In this document: piece by piece, positions 17,852 to 25,759 of the stretch
Numbering within the stretch: position 1 is the first letter of the stretch
Layout: every line of letters begins with the position of its first letter
Source of the DNA: Gynurincola endophyticus
GTDB taxonomy: Bacteria; Bacteroidota; Bacteroidia; Chitinophagales; Chitinophagaceae
DNA: 46,268 bases
NCBI RefSeq assembly: GCF_003991195.1
Contig: NZ_RCWL01000007.1
Location: 236,813-283,080 of the forward strand
Reading direction: 5' to 3'
Translations under genes and position numbers: made by a program
Notes under the pieces: model-generated
What the model was told of the DNA's origin: nothing
The model's input: the letters and a program-made list of their open reading frames with translations, nothing else
The model's database searches: none

Positions 17852-20800
17852 ATGAAGTACTCAAAAAAGTTCAAATTGGTGTTAGCGCAGTTATTGCTGA
17901 CAGTCCTTTTTTTGCACGCAAGTGCAAATGCCCAGGAGGGGATTATAAAGGGGATGATTGTTGATGAGAACAATACTCCCGTAGCAGGAGTAACGATTGA
18001 ATGTAGCCCTGCTAACAAAGAAGATAAAAAATTTTACGGTGAAAGTGACCGTAACGGTAATTTCTCAATCGTAGGGTTGAAAACCGGAACCAGATATGAT
18101 TTGCATTTTACACACGTAAGTTATCAGAATCATACCATTTCCGGAATTATGATCAATAAAGGAGAAAATAATTCTTTATTGGTAAAACTGAAAGCAGAAG
18201 ATATGAATCTGCAGGAAGTAGTGGTTACATCTTTAGGTATTACTAAAGAAAAAAGAAAGTTAGGGTATGCCGTGCAGGAACTGAAAGAGGAGGAAATTAA
18301 TACAGTTAAAGGCGGTAATGTACTCAGTAGCTTACAGGGTAAAGTGGCCGGATTGAACATGACGCAGGTATCCGGAGGCTTGGCCGGCTCTAACAGAATT
18401 GTACTTCGTGGTGAATCTTCTTTAAATATTAACAAGAATATCGCTATGGTAGTAGTTGACGGGGTACCGATCAATAATAACCTGGGTACAGGTAATAGTA
18501 GTGATTTATCTATTGATTACGGTAGCGGTGGTGCAGAAATAAATCCTGATGATATTGAATCAATCAGTATCATGAAAGGCCCGAATGCTGCGGCTTTATA
18601 TGGTTCGAGAGCAGCAAACGGAGTGGTTATTATCAAAACAAAAAAAGCAACGCAGGATAACCGGTTAGGTATTTCTGTTAACAGTACTGTTAATTTCGAA
18701 ACTGTTTTAAAAACACCGGATTTTCAAAATGAATATGGTGGTGGTACAGGCGTAGGCTTAAATTATTATTCTTATGGTGACGGCCCTGATGGCCCGAATA
18801 CCTCTAACTCGGGTCATAATTGGGGTGCTCCTTTTCGCGGACAAAGTTTTGTTCAGTTCGGTTCTCCGATCGGAAATGACGGAAAACGCGTTCCTATTCC
18901 ATGGCAGGCTTATCCTGATAATGTAAAAGATTTTTATGAAACCGGCACTACTTTAATGAACGGTGTATCGGTTCAGAAATCAGGTGATATCGGAAATTTC
19001 AGAGTGTCGTATAATAATTATGCTCAAAAAGGTATCATGCCGAATACTGAATTGAACAGACACCAGTTCAACACAAACAGTACGATCCATATTTCCTCAA
19101 AGCTGACTTTTAATGCTAATATTAATTACATCAATAGCTTTAGTGATAACCTGCCGGTAATCGGTTACGGGGGTGCTTCTCCTACCTATAATTTTATCTG
19201 GACGGAAAGAAACTCCACTATGGATTGGTTTAAAAATTACTGGTTACCCGGACAGGAAGGAATTAAACAGGACTACTATTTCACCTGGGGAGATAATCCG
19301 TACATGACCATGTATGAACAATTGAACAGTATGAAAAGAAGCCGCATTTTCGGTAATGCATCTTTGAATTATTCTATCTTACCGAACCTGACATTAATGT
19401 TAAGAACAGGTATTGATTATTCAGGAGAAACCAGAGCATCACAACGTCCTAAAAGTTCGGTGGTGGCCATTAACGGATTATATAGAAGACAAGACCTGAA
19501 CTATATGGAGCGTAACTCTGATTTCCTTTTATCTTATACTGTACCGTCATCAAAAGATATCTCTGTTGCTTTAAGTGTTGGTGGAAATAATATGCAGATC
19601 AATACTTCCAGTAATACAGTAACTGCAAACGGATTGGTTATTCCGAACGTATATAATCTGGGAAATGCATCAGGACGTCCGTTGGTAGATGAGTTAAATA
19701 CCATAAAAGGAGTCAATAGCTTATACGGTGTTGCTGATATTGATTATAAAAATATGCTCTTTTTGCAAGTAACTGCCAGAAATGACTGGTCATCTACTCT
19801 TCCGAAAGGAAACAATTCATACTTCTATCCGTCGGTATCTTTAAGTGCATTAATGACAGAAATGTTTCCGATTAAATCATCAGTTTTAAGTTATTGGAAG
19901 ATGCGAATGTCTTATGCTCAGGTAGGTAACGATACGGATCCTTATCAAACCAGTGCTTATTATGAATACAATACTTTGCCGGGTACCGTAGGATTACCGG
20001 CAACAATTCCTAATACAAACCTGAAACCTGAAATTACCAGCTCTGTAGAAATTGGTACGGAAGTAAAACTTTTTAATAACCGTGTTAGTGTGGATGCTAC
20101 CTGGTATGCTGCTACCAGTAAGAATCAGATATTAAGAAGTCCTTTATCGGGTGCCACCGCATTTGGTTCTAAAGTGATGAATGCCGGAAAAATTGAAAAC
20201 AAAGGATGGGAAGCTATGCTAAGCATAACACCGATTAAATCACGTTTTGTATGGGATATCTCACTGACTGCTTCAGCTAACAGAAGTAAAGTGGTTGAGC
20301 TGGCTGATGGAGTAGAAAGTTATGTAATGGCATCTGCACAGGGCGCTGCTGTTGAAGCGCGTGTTGGAGGAAGAATGGGAGATATTTACGGTGTCGGTTT
20401 ATTGAGAAATGCTGAAGGCAGAGTGATTTATAAAGACGGCGTACCGGTATTTACCAGTAATACCATTCGTTTAGGTAATTATAACCCCGACTGGATCGGT
20501 GGTATCAGAAATAATTTCCGCTATAAGAATATTTCTTTAAGTGTATTGTTTGATGGTAAGTTCGGCGGAAAAATTTACTCCTTCACTCATGTAACAGGAA
20601 CAGAAGCTGGTAGTTTAGCCAATACCGTTCCGGGTAGAGAAGATGGAATTGTAGGAGATGGAGTAGTACTGAATAATGATGGTACTTATTCTGAGAATAC
20701 ACAAAGAGTTTCAGCTTATACTTATTACAGAGGTTATTACAAAAGACCGAATGTTGAATCGAGCACTTTTGATGCAACTTTTGTAAAACTGAGAGAGTTA

Positions 20801-21019
20801 GCCCTCGGATATAGTGTTCCTTCAAAGTTCCTCAAAAACAAATGGATACAATCTGCACACTTCAGTGTAACCGGACGAAACCTGTTCCTCTTTACCGGTG
20901 TACCGAATATTGATCCGGAAACATCATTTGTATCAGGCGGTACAGTGGTACCCGGAATTGAAAATGCGCAAATCCCTTCAACAAGAAGTATTGGTTTTGA
21001 TTTGAAAATTACTTTTTAA
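17852..21019 (+). CDS. SusC/RagA family TonB-dependent outer-membrane transporter (sigma/anti-sigma linked)
   Basis: 1055 aa from the ATG at 17852, which gives the signal peptide MKYSKKFKLVLAQLLL...ANAQ. The in-frame ATG at 17798 adds 18 residues and is rejected. The mature N-terminus goes directly into a carboxypeptidase-regulatory-like domain (GIIKGMIVDENNTPVAG). Then come the plug (EVVVTSLGITKEKRKLGYAVQ; MKGPNAAALYGSRAANG) and the barrel, ending in a terminal phenylalanine (DLKITF). The roughly 70-residue STN domain usual in sigma-linked receptors is not seen. The gene is followed after one base by the SusD-like gene. A CACAC/GTGTG hairpin around CCCGGG lies just upstream (17810-17821). 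Substrate unknown. Confidence 0.93.
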   Translation: MKYSKKFKLVLAQLLLTVLFLHASANAQEGIIKGMIVDENNTPVAGVTIECSPANKEDKKFYGESDRNGNFSIVGLKTGTRYDLHFTHVSYQNHTISGIMINKGENNSLLVKLKAEDMNLQEVVVTSLGITKEKRKLGYAVQELKEEEINTVKGGNVLSSLQGKVAGLNMTQVSGGLAGSNRIVLRGESSLNINKNIAMVVVDGVPINNNLGTGNSSDLSIDYGSGGAEINPDDIESISIMKGPNAAALYGSRAANGVVIIKTKKATQDNRLGISVNSTVNFETVLKTPDFQNEYGGGTGVGLNYYSYGDGPDGPNTSNSGHNWGAPFRGQSFVQFGSPIGNDGKRVPIPWQAYPDNVKDFYETGTTLMNGVSVQKSGDIGNFRVSYNNYAQKGIMPNTELNRHQFNTNSTIHISSKLTFNANINYINSFSDNLPVIGYGGASPTYNFIWTERNSTMDWFKNYWLPGQEGIKQDYYFTWGDNPYMTMYEQLNSMKRSRIFGNASLNYSILPNLTLMLRTGIDYSGETRASQRPKSSVVAINGLYRRQDLNYMERNSDFLLSYTVPSSKDISVALSVGGNNMQINTSSNTVTANGLVIPNVYNLGNASGRPLVDELNTIKGVNSLYGVADIDYKNMLFLQVTARNDWSSTLPKGNNSYFYPSVSLSALMTEMFPIKSSVLSYWKMRMSYAQVGNDTDPYQTSAYYEYNTLPGTVGLPATIPNTNLKPEITSSVEIGTEVKLFNNRVSVDATWYAATSKNQILRSPLSGATAFGSKVMNAGKIENKGWEAMLSITPIKSRFVWDISLTASANRSKVVELADGVESYVMASAQGAAVEARVGGRMGDIYGVGLLRNAEGRVIYKDGVPVFTSNTIRLGNYNPDWIGGIRNNFRYKNISLSVLFDGKFGGKIYSFTHVTGTEAGSLANTVPGREDGIVGDGVVLNNDGTYSENTQRVSAYTYYRGYYKRPNVESSTFDATFVKLRELALGYSVPSKFLKNKWIQSAHFSVTGRNLFLFTGVPNIDPETSFVSGGTVVPGIENAQIPSTRSIGFDLKITF

Positions 21020-21020
21020 A

Positions 21021-22466
21021 ATGATTCCCATGAGAATATCTAAAATATTACTTGCTGCCACCTTATTGGTTTCAGCATGTTCCAAGGTTGACAATATTAA
21101 TCCGAACGTTCCCACATCTGTAAACCCGGGCGTTGTATTACCACAGATTTTTTACAATGCATCGAACACTTTAGTGAACAATGCTTTTGAACTGAACAAT
21201 GAATTGATTCAATACACCTGTATGAATAATACATTCACAGAAGTTCAGCGTTTTAAATTGTTGCCGGCTAACTCAAATGGAATCTGGAATTTGTACAACA
21301 GGTTCAGAGACCTCAACGATATCATAAGAATGAGTGAAGAAAACCCTGATCTGGTAAACTATGCAGCCATCGCCAGACTGATGAAAGTTTATATCTTTTC
21401 AGTATTAACAGATACTTATGGTGATATTCCTTACACTGAGTCAGGAAAAGGTGCTTCCGATAATGAGTTTACACCTAAGTATGACACCCAGGAAGAAATA
21501 TATAGAGGTATGCTGGAAGAGTTAAAACAAATCTCTGCTTCTATTAATACAACAGGTACATTATTGTATGGCGGCGATCCGGTGTACAGTGGTAATATGA
21601 CCAAATGGTTGAAATTTAGCAATAGCCTGCGTTTAAGATTGTTAATGCGTGTTTCCGGAAAAATGAGTACTGCTGTTTCAGAAATCAACGAAATGCTTTC
21701 ATCTCCGGCAAATTATCCATTAATGGAGAATAATAGTGATAATTTAGTATACCGTTACTCCGGCAGTTTACCAGATGCAAATCCTTTATCTCCTACCTAT
21801 GTCAGAGATTTTGATTTTAAATATAAATCGGTGAGTGCGTTCATCGTTGATTCATTAAAGAAATTCAATGATAGCCGATTAATGCAGTTTGCCCGTCCTA
21901 CCAATGCCAGTGCAGGTACTGCAAATCCTGAGTATGTAGGTTTGCCGAATTCATTACCGGTAACGGAATCGGCAAATTATAATGGTGGGTATAATTTCCA
22001 GTCTTATCTGGGTACGCGCTTCCAATCTAATACAGAACCGGCTATATGGATGACAGTGGCTGAAGTACTTCTCTTAAAAGCTGAAGCAGCACAGAAAGGA
22101 TTCTATGTAGCGGATGCGGAAGAATTATATGAAAATGGCATCAAAGCTTCTTTTGAATATTGGGGTGCTCAGTTTTCTGAAAGTTACCTGCAACAGGAAG
22201 GAGTAAAGTATGATCAATCATTGTCAAAAATTTATTTACAAAAGTTTTTTGCTTTGTTCTTTACAGGTATGGAAGCGTGGAATGAATACCGACGTACAGG
22301 ATATCCATTACTGGTGCCGGGGCCAACCAATGTTAATGACGGAAAAATACCTACCCGTATTCCTTATCCGTTAAGCGAACAATCATTGAACAGAATCAAC
22401 TATAATGAAGCTGCAGCAAGAATGGGTGGTGATAATATGAATCACCGCATGTGGTGGCAACCGTAG
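21021..22466 (+). CDS. SusD-like_2 family outer-membrane lipoprotein
   Basis: 481 aa. The lipoprotein signal MRISKILLAATLLVSAC gives the lipidated C20. Two starts are possible, 21021 and 21030; both keep the signal, and the first is one base after the SusC stop, as in translational coupling. The body matches the SusD-like_2 branch, with IFSVLTDTYGDIPYTESGKG, KWLKFSNSLRLRLLMRVSG and the late FTGMEAWNEYRRTGYP and RIPYPLSEQ. It is the surface partner of the SusC protein encoded directly upstream. A 128-base gap containing a hairpin follows before the propeller gene. Confidence 0.92.
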   Translation: MIPMRISKILLAATLLVSACSKVDNINPNVPTSVNPGVVLPQIFYNASNTLVNNAFELNNELIQYTCMNNTFTEVQRFKLLPANSNGIWNLYNRFRDLNDIIRMSEENPDLVNYAAIARLMKVYIFSVLTDTYGDIPYTESGKGASDNEFTPKYDTQEEIYRGMLEELKQISASINTTGTLLYGGDPVYSGNMTKWLKFSNSLRLRLLMRVSGKMSTAVSEINEMLSSPANYPLMENNSDNLVYRYSGSLPDANPLSPTYVRDFDFKYKSVSAFIVDSLKKFNDSRLMQFARPTNASAGTANPEYVGLPNSLPVTESANYNGGYNFQSYLGTRFQSNTEPAIWMTVAEVLLLKAEAAQKGFYVADAEELYENGIKASFEYWGAQFSESYLQQEGVKYDQSLSKIYLQKFFALFFTGMEAWNEYRRTGYPLLVPGPTNVNDGKIPTRIPYPLSEQSLNRINYNEAAARMGGDNMNHRMWWQP

Positions 22467-22499
22467 ATAATTAAGAGTTGAGAATTAAGAATCAAGAGT

Positions 22500-22550
22500 T
22501 GCCATAGATGTATGAATGTAACCGCTATTAGTTGCGATGCATCTGTGGCA
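22500..22550. repeat. Hairpin-forming degenerate intergenic repeat
   Basis: TGCCATAGATG (22500-22510) pairs with CATCTGTGGCA (22540-22550), with one G-U wobble. Just before it (22470-22499) is a run of AATTAAGA-like units. The CATCTGTGGCA type of sequence recalls intergenic repeats I associate with Bacteroidota genomes. It sits between SusD and the propeller gene and could affect read-through. Confidence 0.45.
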
Positions 22551-22594
22551 AATTGTTTCACTTATATCTGACCATTTATAAAAAGTAATTCCGT

Positions 22595-24694
22595 ATGAAA
22601 TATTTTCTTCAGCTTGTTTGTGTGCTGTTTTTAGGTGGAAATGAGACCACTGCGCAAAACAGCGGAGCATTGATGCAACAGGATTCTATTGTAAAATACT
22701 TTTCTCAATGGATAATCAAAGACGTGGCACCCGGTGGAAGAATTGATGCCATCCGTCAGTTAGATGAAAACGTAGTTCTTTGTGCGGCAAGAGGAGCGAA
22801 TAAAGGCAAGCTATATATTAGCTACGATAATGGCGTAAACTGGGCTTTTCTGGCGCAGCCTGTAAAAGTAGATATTACCTGTATTGCGGAAACAGGAAAT
22901 AAAAATGAATTTTATATCCTTACCGGAACAGCTGAAGTTTGGGGTACAAAAGACGGTGGAAAAACATGGAAGCATCTGAAAACTTTATTAGACAAAAATA
23001 AAAACAAAGAAGTGTACGCAGCAGCTTATGCGATCATGTATACACAGCAGGGAACACTATTGGTAACTGATACAGATTCTGATGGCGGACATATTTACCG
23101 CTCGGAAGATAAGGGACTTACCTGGAAAGATATGGGCGCAGTATCTCCCAACGCATTATATCGTTTGGAACGTGCCGGTAATGGTATTGTGGTGAACGGA
23201 TGGCATGGTACCGTATATAAAAGTATTGACGACGGAATCACCTGGAATAAAATACAAAAACTTTCGGATGCAGCTCTTTTCGCTACAGAGTATCTGGGCA
23301 TGAGTGTATTGTTACAGGCCGATCAGGAGGGAAATATTTATAGAAGTACCAATCTCGGATATGTATGGGATACCGTTACAAAACTAAGAGGAGCCGCAGA
23401 TGATTTTGTGAATATCGGATATGGCGCTGCTTATTACAGTACCTATACTGACAGAAAAGAAGTATATGTAACTACAAATTACGGAAGAAGCTGGTGGTCG
23501 CTCGATACTTTACCCACTGTGGCGGGTGATTGGTTAGATCATGGTATCCGGGTGGAAACTAAAGATTCTATTATTACCTTATCCGGAACAACAATAGGAT
23601 TTGTAGTACGAACTGCTTTTCATAAATATGCACTGGCAGGCTTTCTCGAGACCGTGAATCGTAACAAATCTGCAATTGACCAGTCGAATGCAAGTATGAT
23701 CGATCAAAAAGCGATTATAGGAAGTCTGGTAGATATTCAGCATTTAAATGAACCGGAAGATATTATTATCCGTAACGGGTTTGCCTATATTCCTTGCAGG
23801 GATGGTAATAATGTGGCGATTATTGACTACAAAAATCCTTCGAAGCCATTTATTGCACATAGCTTAACAGATAAAGACATACTGGATGCTTTCAGTGTGG
23901 CTGTTGATAAAGATTATTTATATGTGTTATCAATGACCAACACAATGATCAGTATATTCAATATTTCTACTCCCTCAAAACCGGTTAAAGTTGCTGCTAT
24001 CAGTGTTGGAGGTGAAGGAAGTTATCTGCAACATTACCGTTCAAATTATACCAGGTTAAGAAAGATCATTGTGCAGGATGGATTTGCTTATATTACGCAT
24101 AGCTCAGAAAGTAAAGTGTATATCATGGATGTAAGCAAGCCGTCTGCCCCACGTATCATCAGTAGTTTTCACACAGGAGATGGAGCCTTTGCTGCAGCTG
24201 TTCATAATAATGTGTTGTATCTGGCAGGTTATGGTCCGGGCTCATCATTAATAACCGTAGATATAAAAGATAAAACGAAACCCGTCATCACTTCTAAAAT
24301 TTATGATGCAGTAAAATTGCAGGGTTCATGTGCAATAGGTATCTACGGAAAAACTTTATTGGTAACGGCTTACAATGCAGAAACCATATGGAGTTTTGAT
24401 ATAACCGATCCGTTAAAACCTAAAACAGTACAGGTGATTGGTGATGTTTCGATGAAAGGTCCGGGTAGAGTTGCTTTTTACAAGAATAAAGCATTTATAC
24501 TAAACTCGGTGAATCATTCGATAGCAATGATTGATGTGGATGCTGATGGTAACATGAAACTTGAACAATACTTTCAGCACCCTCTTTTAAAAAGAGTATA
24601 CGGAATTGCTATTGATCATGACAAATTGTTGGTAGCCGGCAGGGAAGCGAAGAGTTTTATGATTGTAGATATTAAACAGCTGATTAAAAAATAA
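22595..24694 (+). CDS. Secreted double beta-propeller protein: Asp-box (BNR) repeats plus LVIVD repeats
   Basis: 699 aa with a signal peptide ending near TTAQN. The first half (about 50-330) has six Asp-box motifs: YDNGVNW, KDGGKTW, EDKGLTW, IDDGITW, TNLGYVW and TNYGRSW. These are typical of sialidase and sortilin-like propellers. The FRIP motif and arginine triad of true sialidases are absent, so catalysis of that type is unlikely. The second half (about 370-699) has LVIVD-type repeats, such as VAIIDYKNPSKP, VYIMDVSKPSAP and WSFDITDPLKP, which form another propeller. It is the last gene of the sigma/FecR/SusC/SusD unit and may be a binding protein for the imported ligand. A terminator follows. 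Confidence 0.82.
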   Translation: MKYFLQLVCVLFLGGNETTAQNSGALMQQDSIVKYFSQWIIKDVAPGGRIDAIRQLDENVVLCAARGANKGKLYISYDNGVNWAFLAQPVKVDITCIAETGNKNEFYILTGTAEVWGTKDGGKTWKHLKTLLDKNKNKEVYAAAYAIMYTQQGTLLVTDTDSDGGHIYRSEDKGLTWKDMGAVSPNALYRLERAGNGIVVNGWHGTVYKSIDDGITWNKIQKLSDAALFATEYLGMSVLLQADQEGNIYRSTNLGYVWDTVTKLRGAADDFVNIGYGAAYYSTYTDRKEVYVTTNYGRSWWSLDTLPTVAGDWLDHGIRVETKDSIITLSGTTIGFVVRTAFHKYALAGFLETVNRNKSAIDQSNASMIDQKAIIGSLVDIQHLNEPEDIIIRNGFAYIPCRDGNNVAIIDYKNPSKPFIAHSLTDKDILDAFSVAVDKDYLYVLSMTNTMISIFNISTPSKPVKVAAISVGGEGSYLQHYRSNYTRLRKIIVQDGFAYITHSSESKVYIMDVSKPSAPRIISSFHTGDGAFAAAVHNNVLYLAGYGPGSSLITVDIKDKTKPVITSKIYDAVKLQGSCAIGIYGKTLLVTAYNAETIWSFDITDPLKPKTVQVIGDVSMKGPGRVAFYKNKAFILNSVNHSIAMIDVDADGNMKLEQYFQHPLLKRVYGIAIDHDKLLVAGREAKSFMIVDIKQLIKK

Positions 24695-24716
24695 GTCTCT
24701 TAATCTCTCATATAGC

Positions 24717-24745
24717 AAAGCCATCGGTCTGATCGGTGGCTTTTT
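24717..24745 (+). terminator. Intrinsic terminator after the propeller gene
   Basis: Stem AAAGCCA (24717-24723) and TGGCTTT (24737-24743), followed by T residues to 24745, 22 bases past the stop codon. Confidence 0.75.
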
Positions 24746-24827
24746 GTATGAAGTGATTGAATAATCATGGCTATACTTATAATATACGAAAAAAAGCTGA
24801 AACGGTCAACTTTAAGCTGAAAGAACC

Positions 24828-24878
24828 AAAACGTGAAGAGAAGAACACCAGGCAATGACATTATTCTCTTCACGTTTT
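24828..24878 (-). terminator. Long perfect inverted repeat, probable terminator for the DinB-family gene
   Basis: AAAACGTGAAGAGAA (24828-24842) and TTCTCTTCACGTTTT (24864-24878) are perfectly complementary over 15 bases, with a 21-base loop. It begins 8 bases past the stop of the minus-strand gene. Each side ends with four T, so it could work in both directions. Confidence 0.6.
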
Positions 24879-24886
24879 AATAAAAA

Positions 24887-25354
24887 CTATCTTTCCCAGA
24901 AGAATGGCGGTTCTATACCTAAAGCTCTTAAATAAACAAAAGCCTGGCCTCTGTGGTGAATTTCGTTTTCCAGAAAATAAATGAAATGGTGTTTAATAAT
25001 GCCGTCATAGGTTTTAAAAAGTAAGAACTGATCATTGAATCTTTCTTCAGGAATTTGATTGTATAAATCAATAATTTCTTTTTCAGCGGCATCCCAAAGT
25101 TTTAAGAGTTCCTCTTTGTTGGCGAAACTTGGCTTTTCATATAATTCGGCATCTTTATTATTAACAATAGACTTTAAAGAAGGTACCGGAATGGCCAGTA
25201 ATTCTGCGCATAAATGACCAAAATCACGCATGCCGCCAATCGTAAAACTGAATAGTTCATTTTCAGGATAAACTTCGATAACTCTTCTTGTTAATTTTCT
25301 GTTGCCTAACCAGATCTCTAAAAATTCTTGCTTGTTGAAAATTGCATTACTCAT
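24887..25354 (-). CDS. DinB-family protein
   Basis: 155 aa from the ATG at 25354 (an in-frame ATG at 25384 adds ten residues that lack the usual start). Four-helix DinB-type protein. The metal-site histidines are most likely H47 (in FGHLCAELL) and H133/H134 in the motif ENEIHHRGQ, the family hallmark in the last helix, with H122/H123 nearby. The length is normal. DinB-type proteins are divalent-metal proteins; some act as thiol transferases, most are uncharacterised and often damage- or stress-induced. No operon partner is seen. The promoter must lie in the region shared with the divergent SusC gene of the sialic-acid operon. Confidence 0.88.
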   Translation of the reverse strand: MSNAIFNKQEFLEIWLGNRKLTRRVIEVYPENELFSFTIGGMRDFGHLCAELLAIPVPSLKSIVNNKDAELYEKPSFANKEELLKLWDAAEKEIIDLYNQIPEERFNDQFLLFKTYDGIIKHHFIYFLENEIHHRGQAFVYLRALGIEPPFFWER

Positions 25355-25618
25355 TGCTGTAAATTTTATACTGCAATTTCGCACCGGCGGGCGACAACCC
25401 TATGTCAGCAGAAAAAAATATTTTTTAGCCTACAATCTTTTTAATCTGCTATTAAGATACCTCTTGTTAATTAATATAATAGTCATTCAATCAGTTTGTT
25501 ACAAGGAGTATTAAGCATTAGCTTTAGCGCAATGAAGGTGTTTTGTAGCACTTCATAAATGCATAATGTAAATTTTTTTGCTAAAAATTAGGTTAATTAT
25601 CAATTTTTTATATTTTTG

Positions 25619-25633
25619 ATATGTAGTACATAT
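25619..25633. promoter_or_regulatory. Operator-like palindrome upstream of the sialic-acid operon
   Basis: ATATGTAGTACATAT is perfectly symmetric around a central G. Its core GTAGTAC fits the GTa-n-tAC core described for FadR-subfamily GntR regulators. A GntR/FCD regulator is encoded at 38346. The site is about 90 bases upstream of the possible promoter, so either activation or a further promoter would have to be assumed. Confidence 0.4.
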
Positions 25634-25707
25634 TATTATGTTCTACAAATTCAATTGATATAAGAGTCGGTATGTGGTCTATGTAATTGAATGTCAGTTG
25701 TTTTGAG

Positions 25708-25737
25708 TTGAGTTCAGTTCTTTAAGAAATACTTTTT
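25708..25737 (+). promoter_or_regulatory. Possible promoter of the sialic-acid operon
   Basis: TTG (25708-25710), a 19-base spacer and TACTTTTT (25730-25737) approximate the Bacteroidota -33/-7 pattern. The last -7 base is not the consensus G. The start codon follows 22 bases later. Confidence 0.3.
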
Positions 25738-25759
25738 TTAGCGACTTTAATTGAAAACA

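Larger units (their letters stand above)
25355..25759. other. Promoter region between the DinB-family gene and the sialic-acid operon
   Basis: 405 bases without a gene. They hold an operator-like palindrome (25619-25633) and a possible promoter (25708-25737), both listed separately. The rest is AT-rich with nothing recognisable. Confidence 0.6.

Noticed and set aside
22595-24694. Third sialidase
   Set aside because: Asp boxes are present, but the FRIP motif, the arginine triad and the catalytic Tyr/Glu context are missing; it is better described as a binding propeller.
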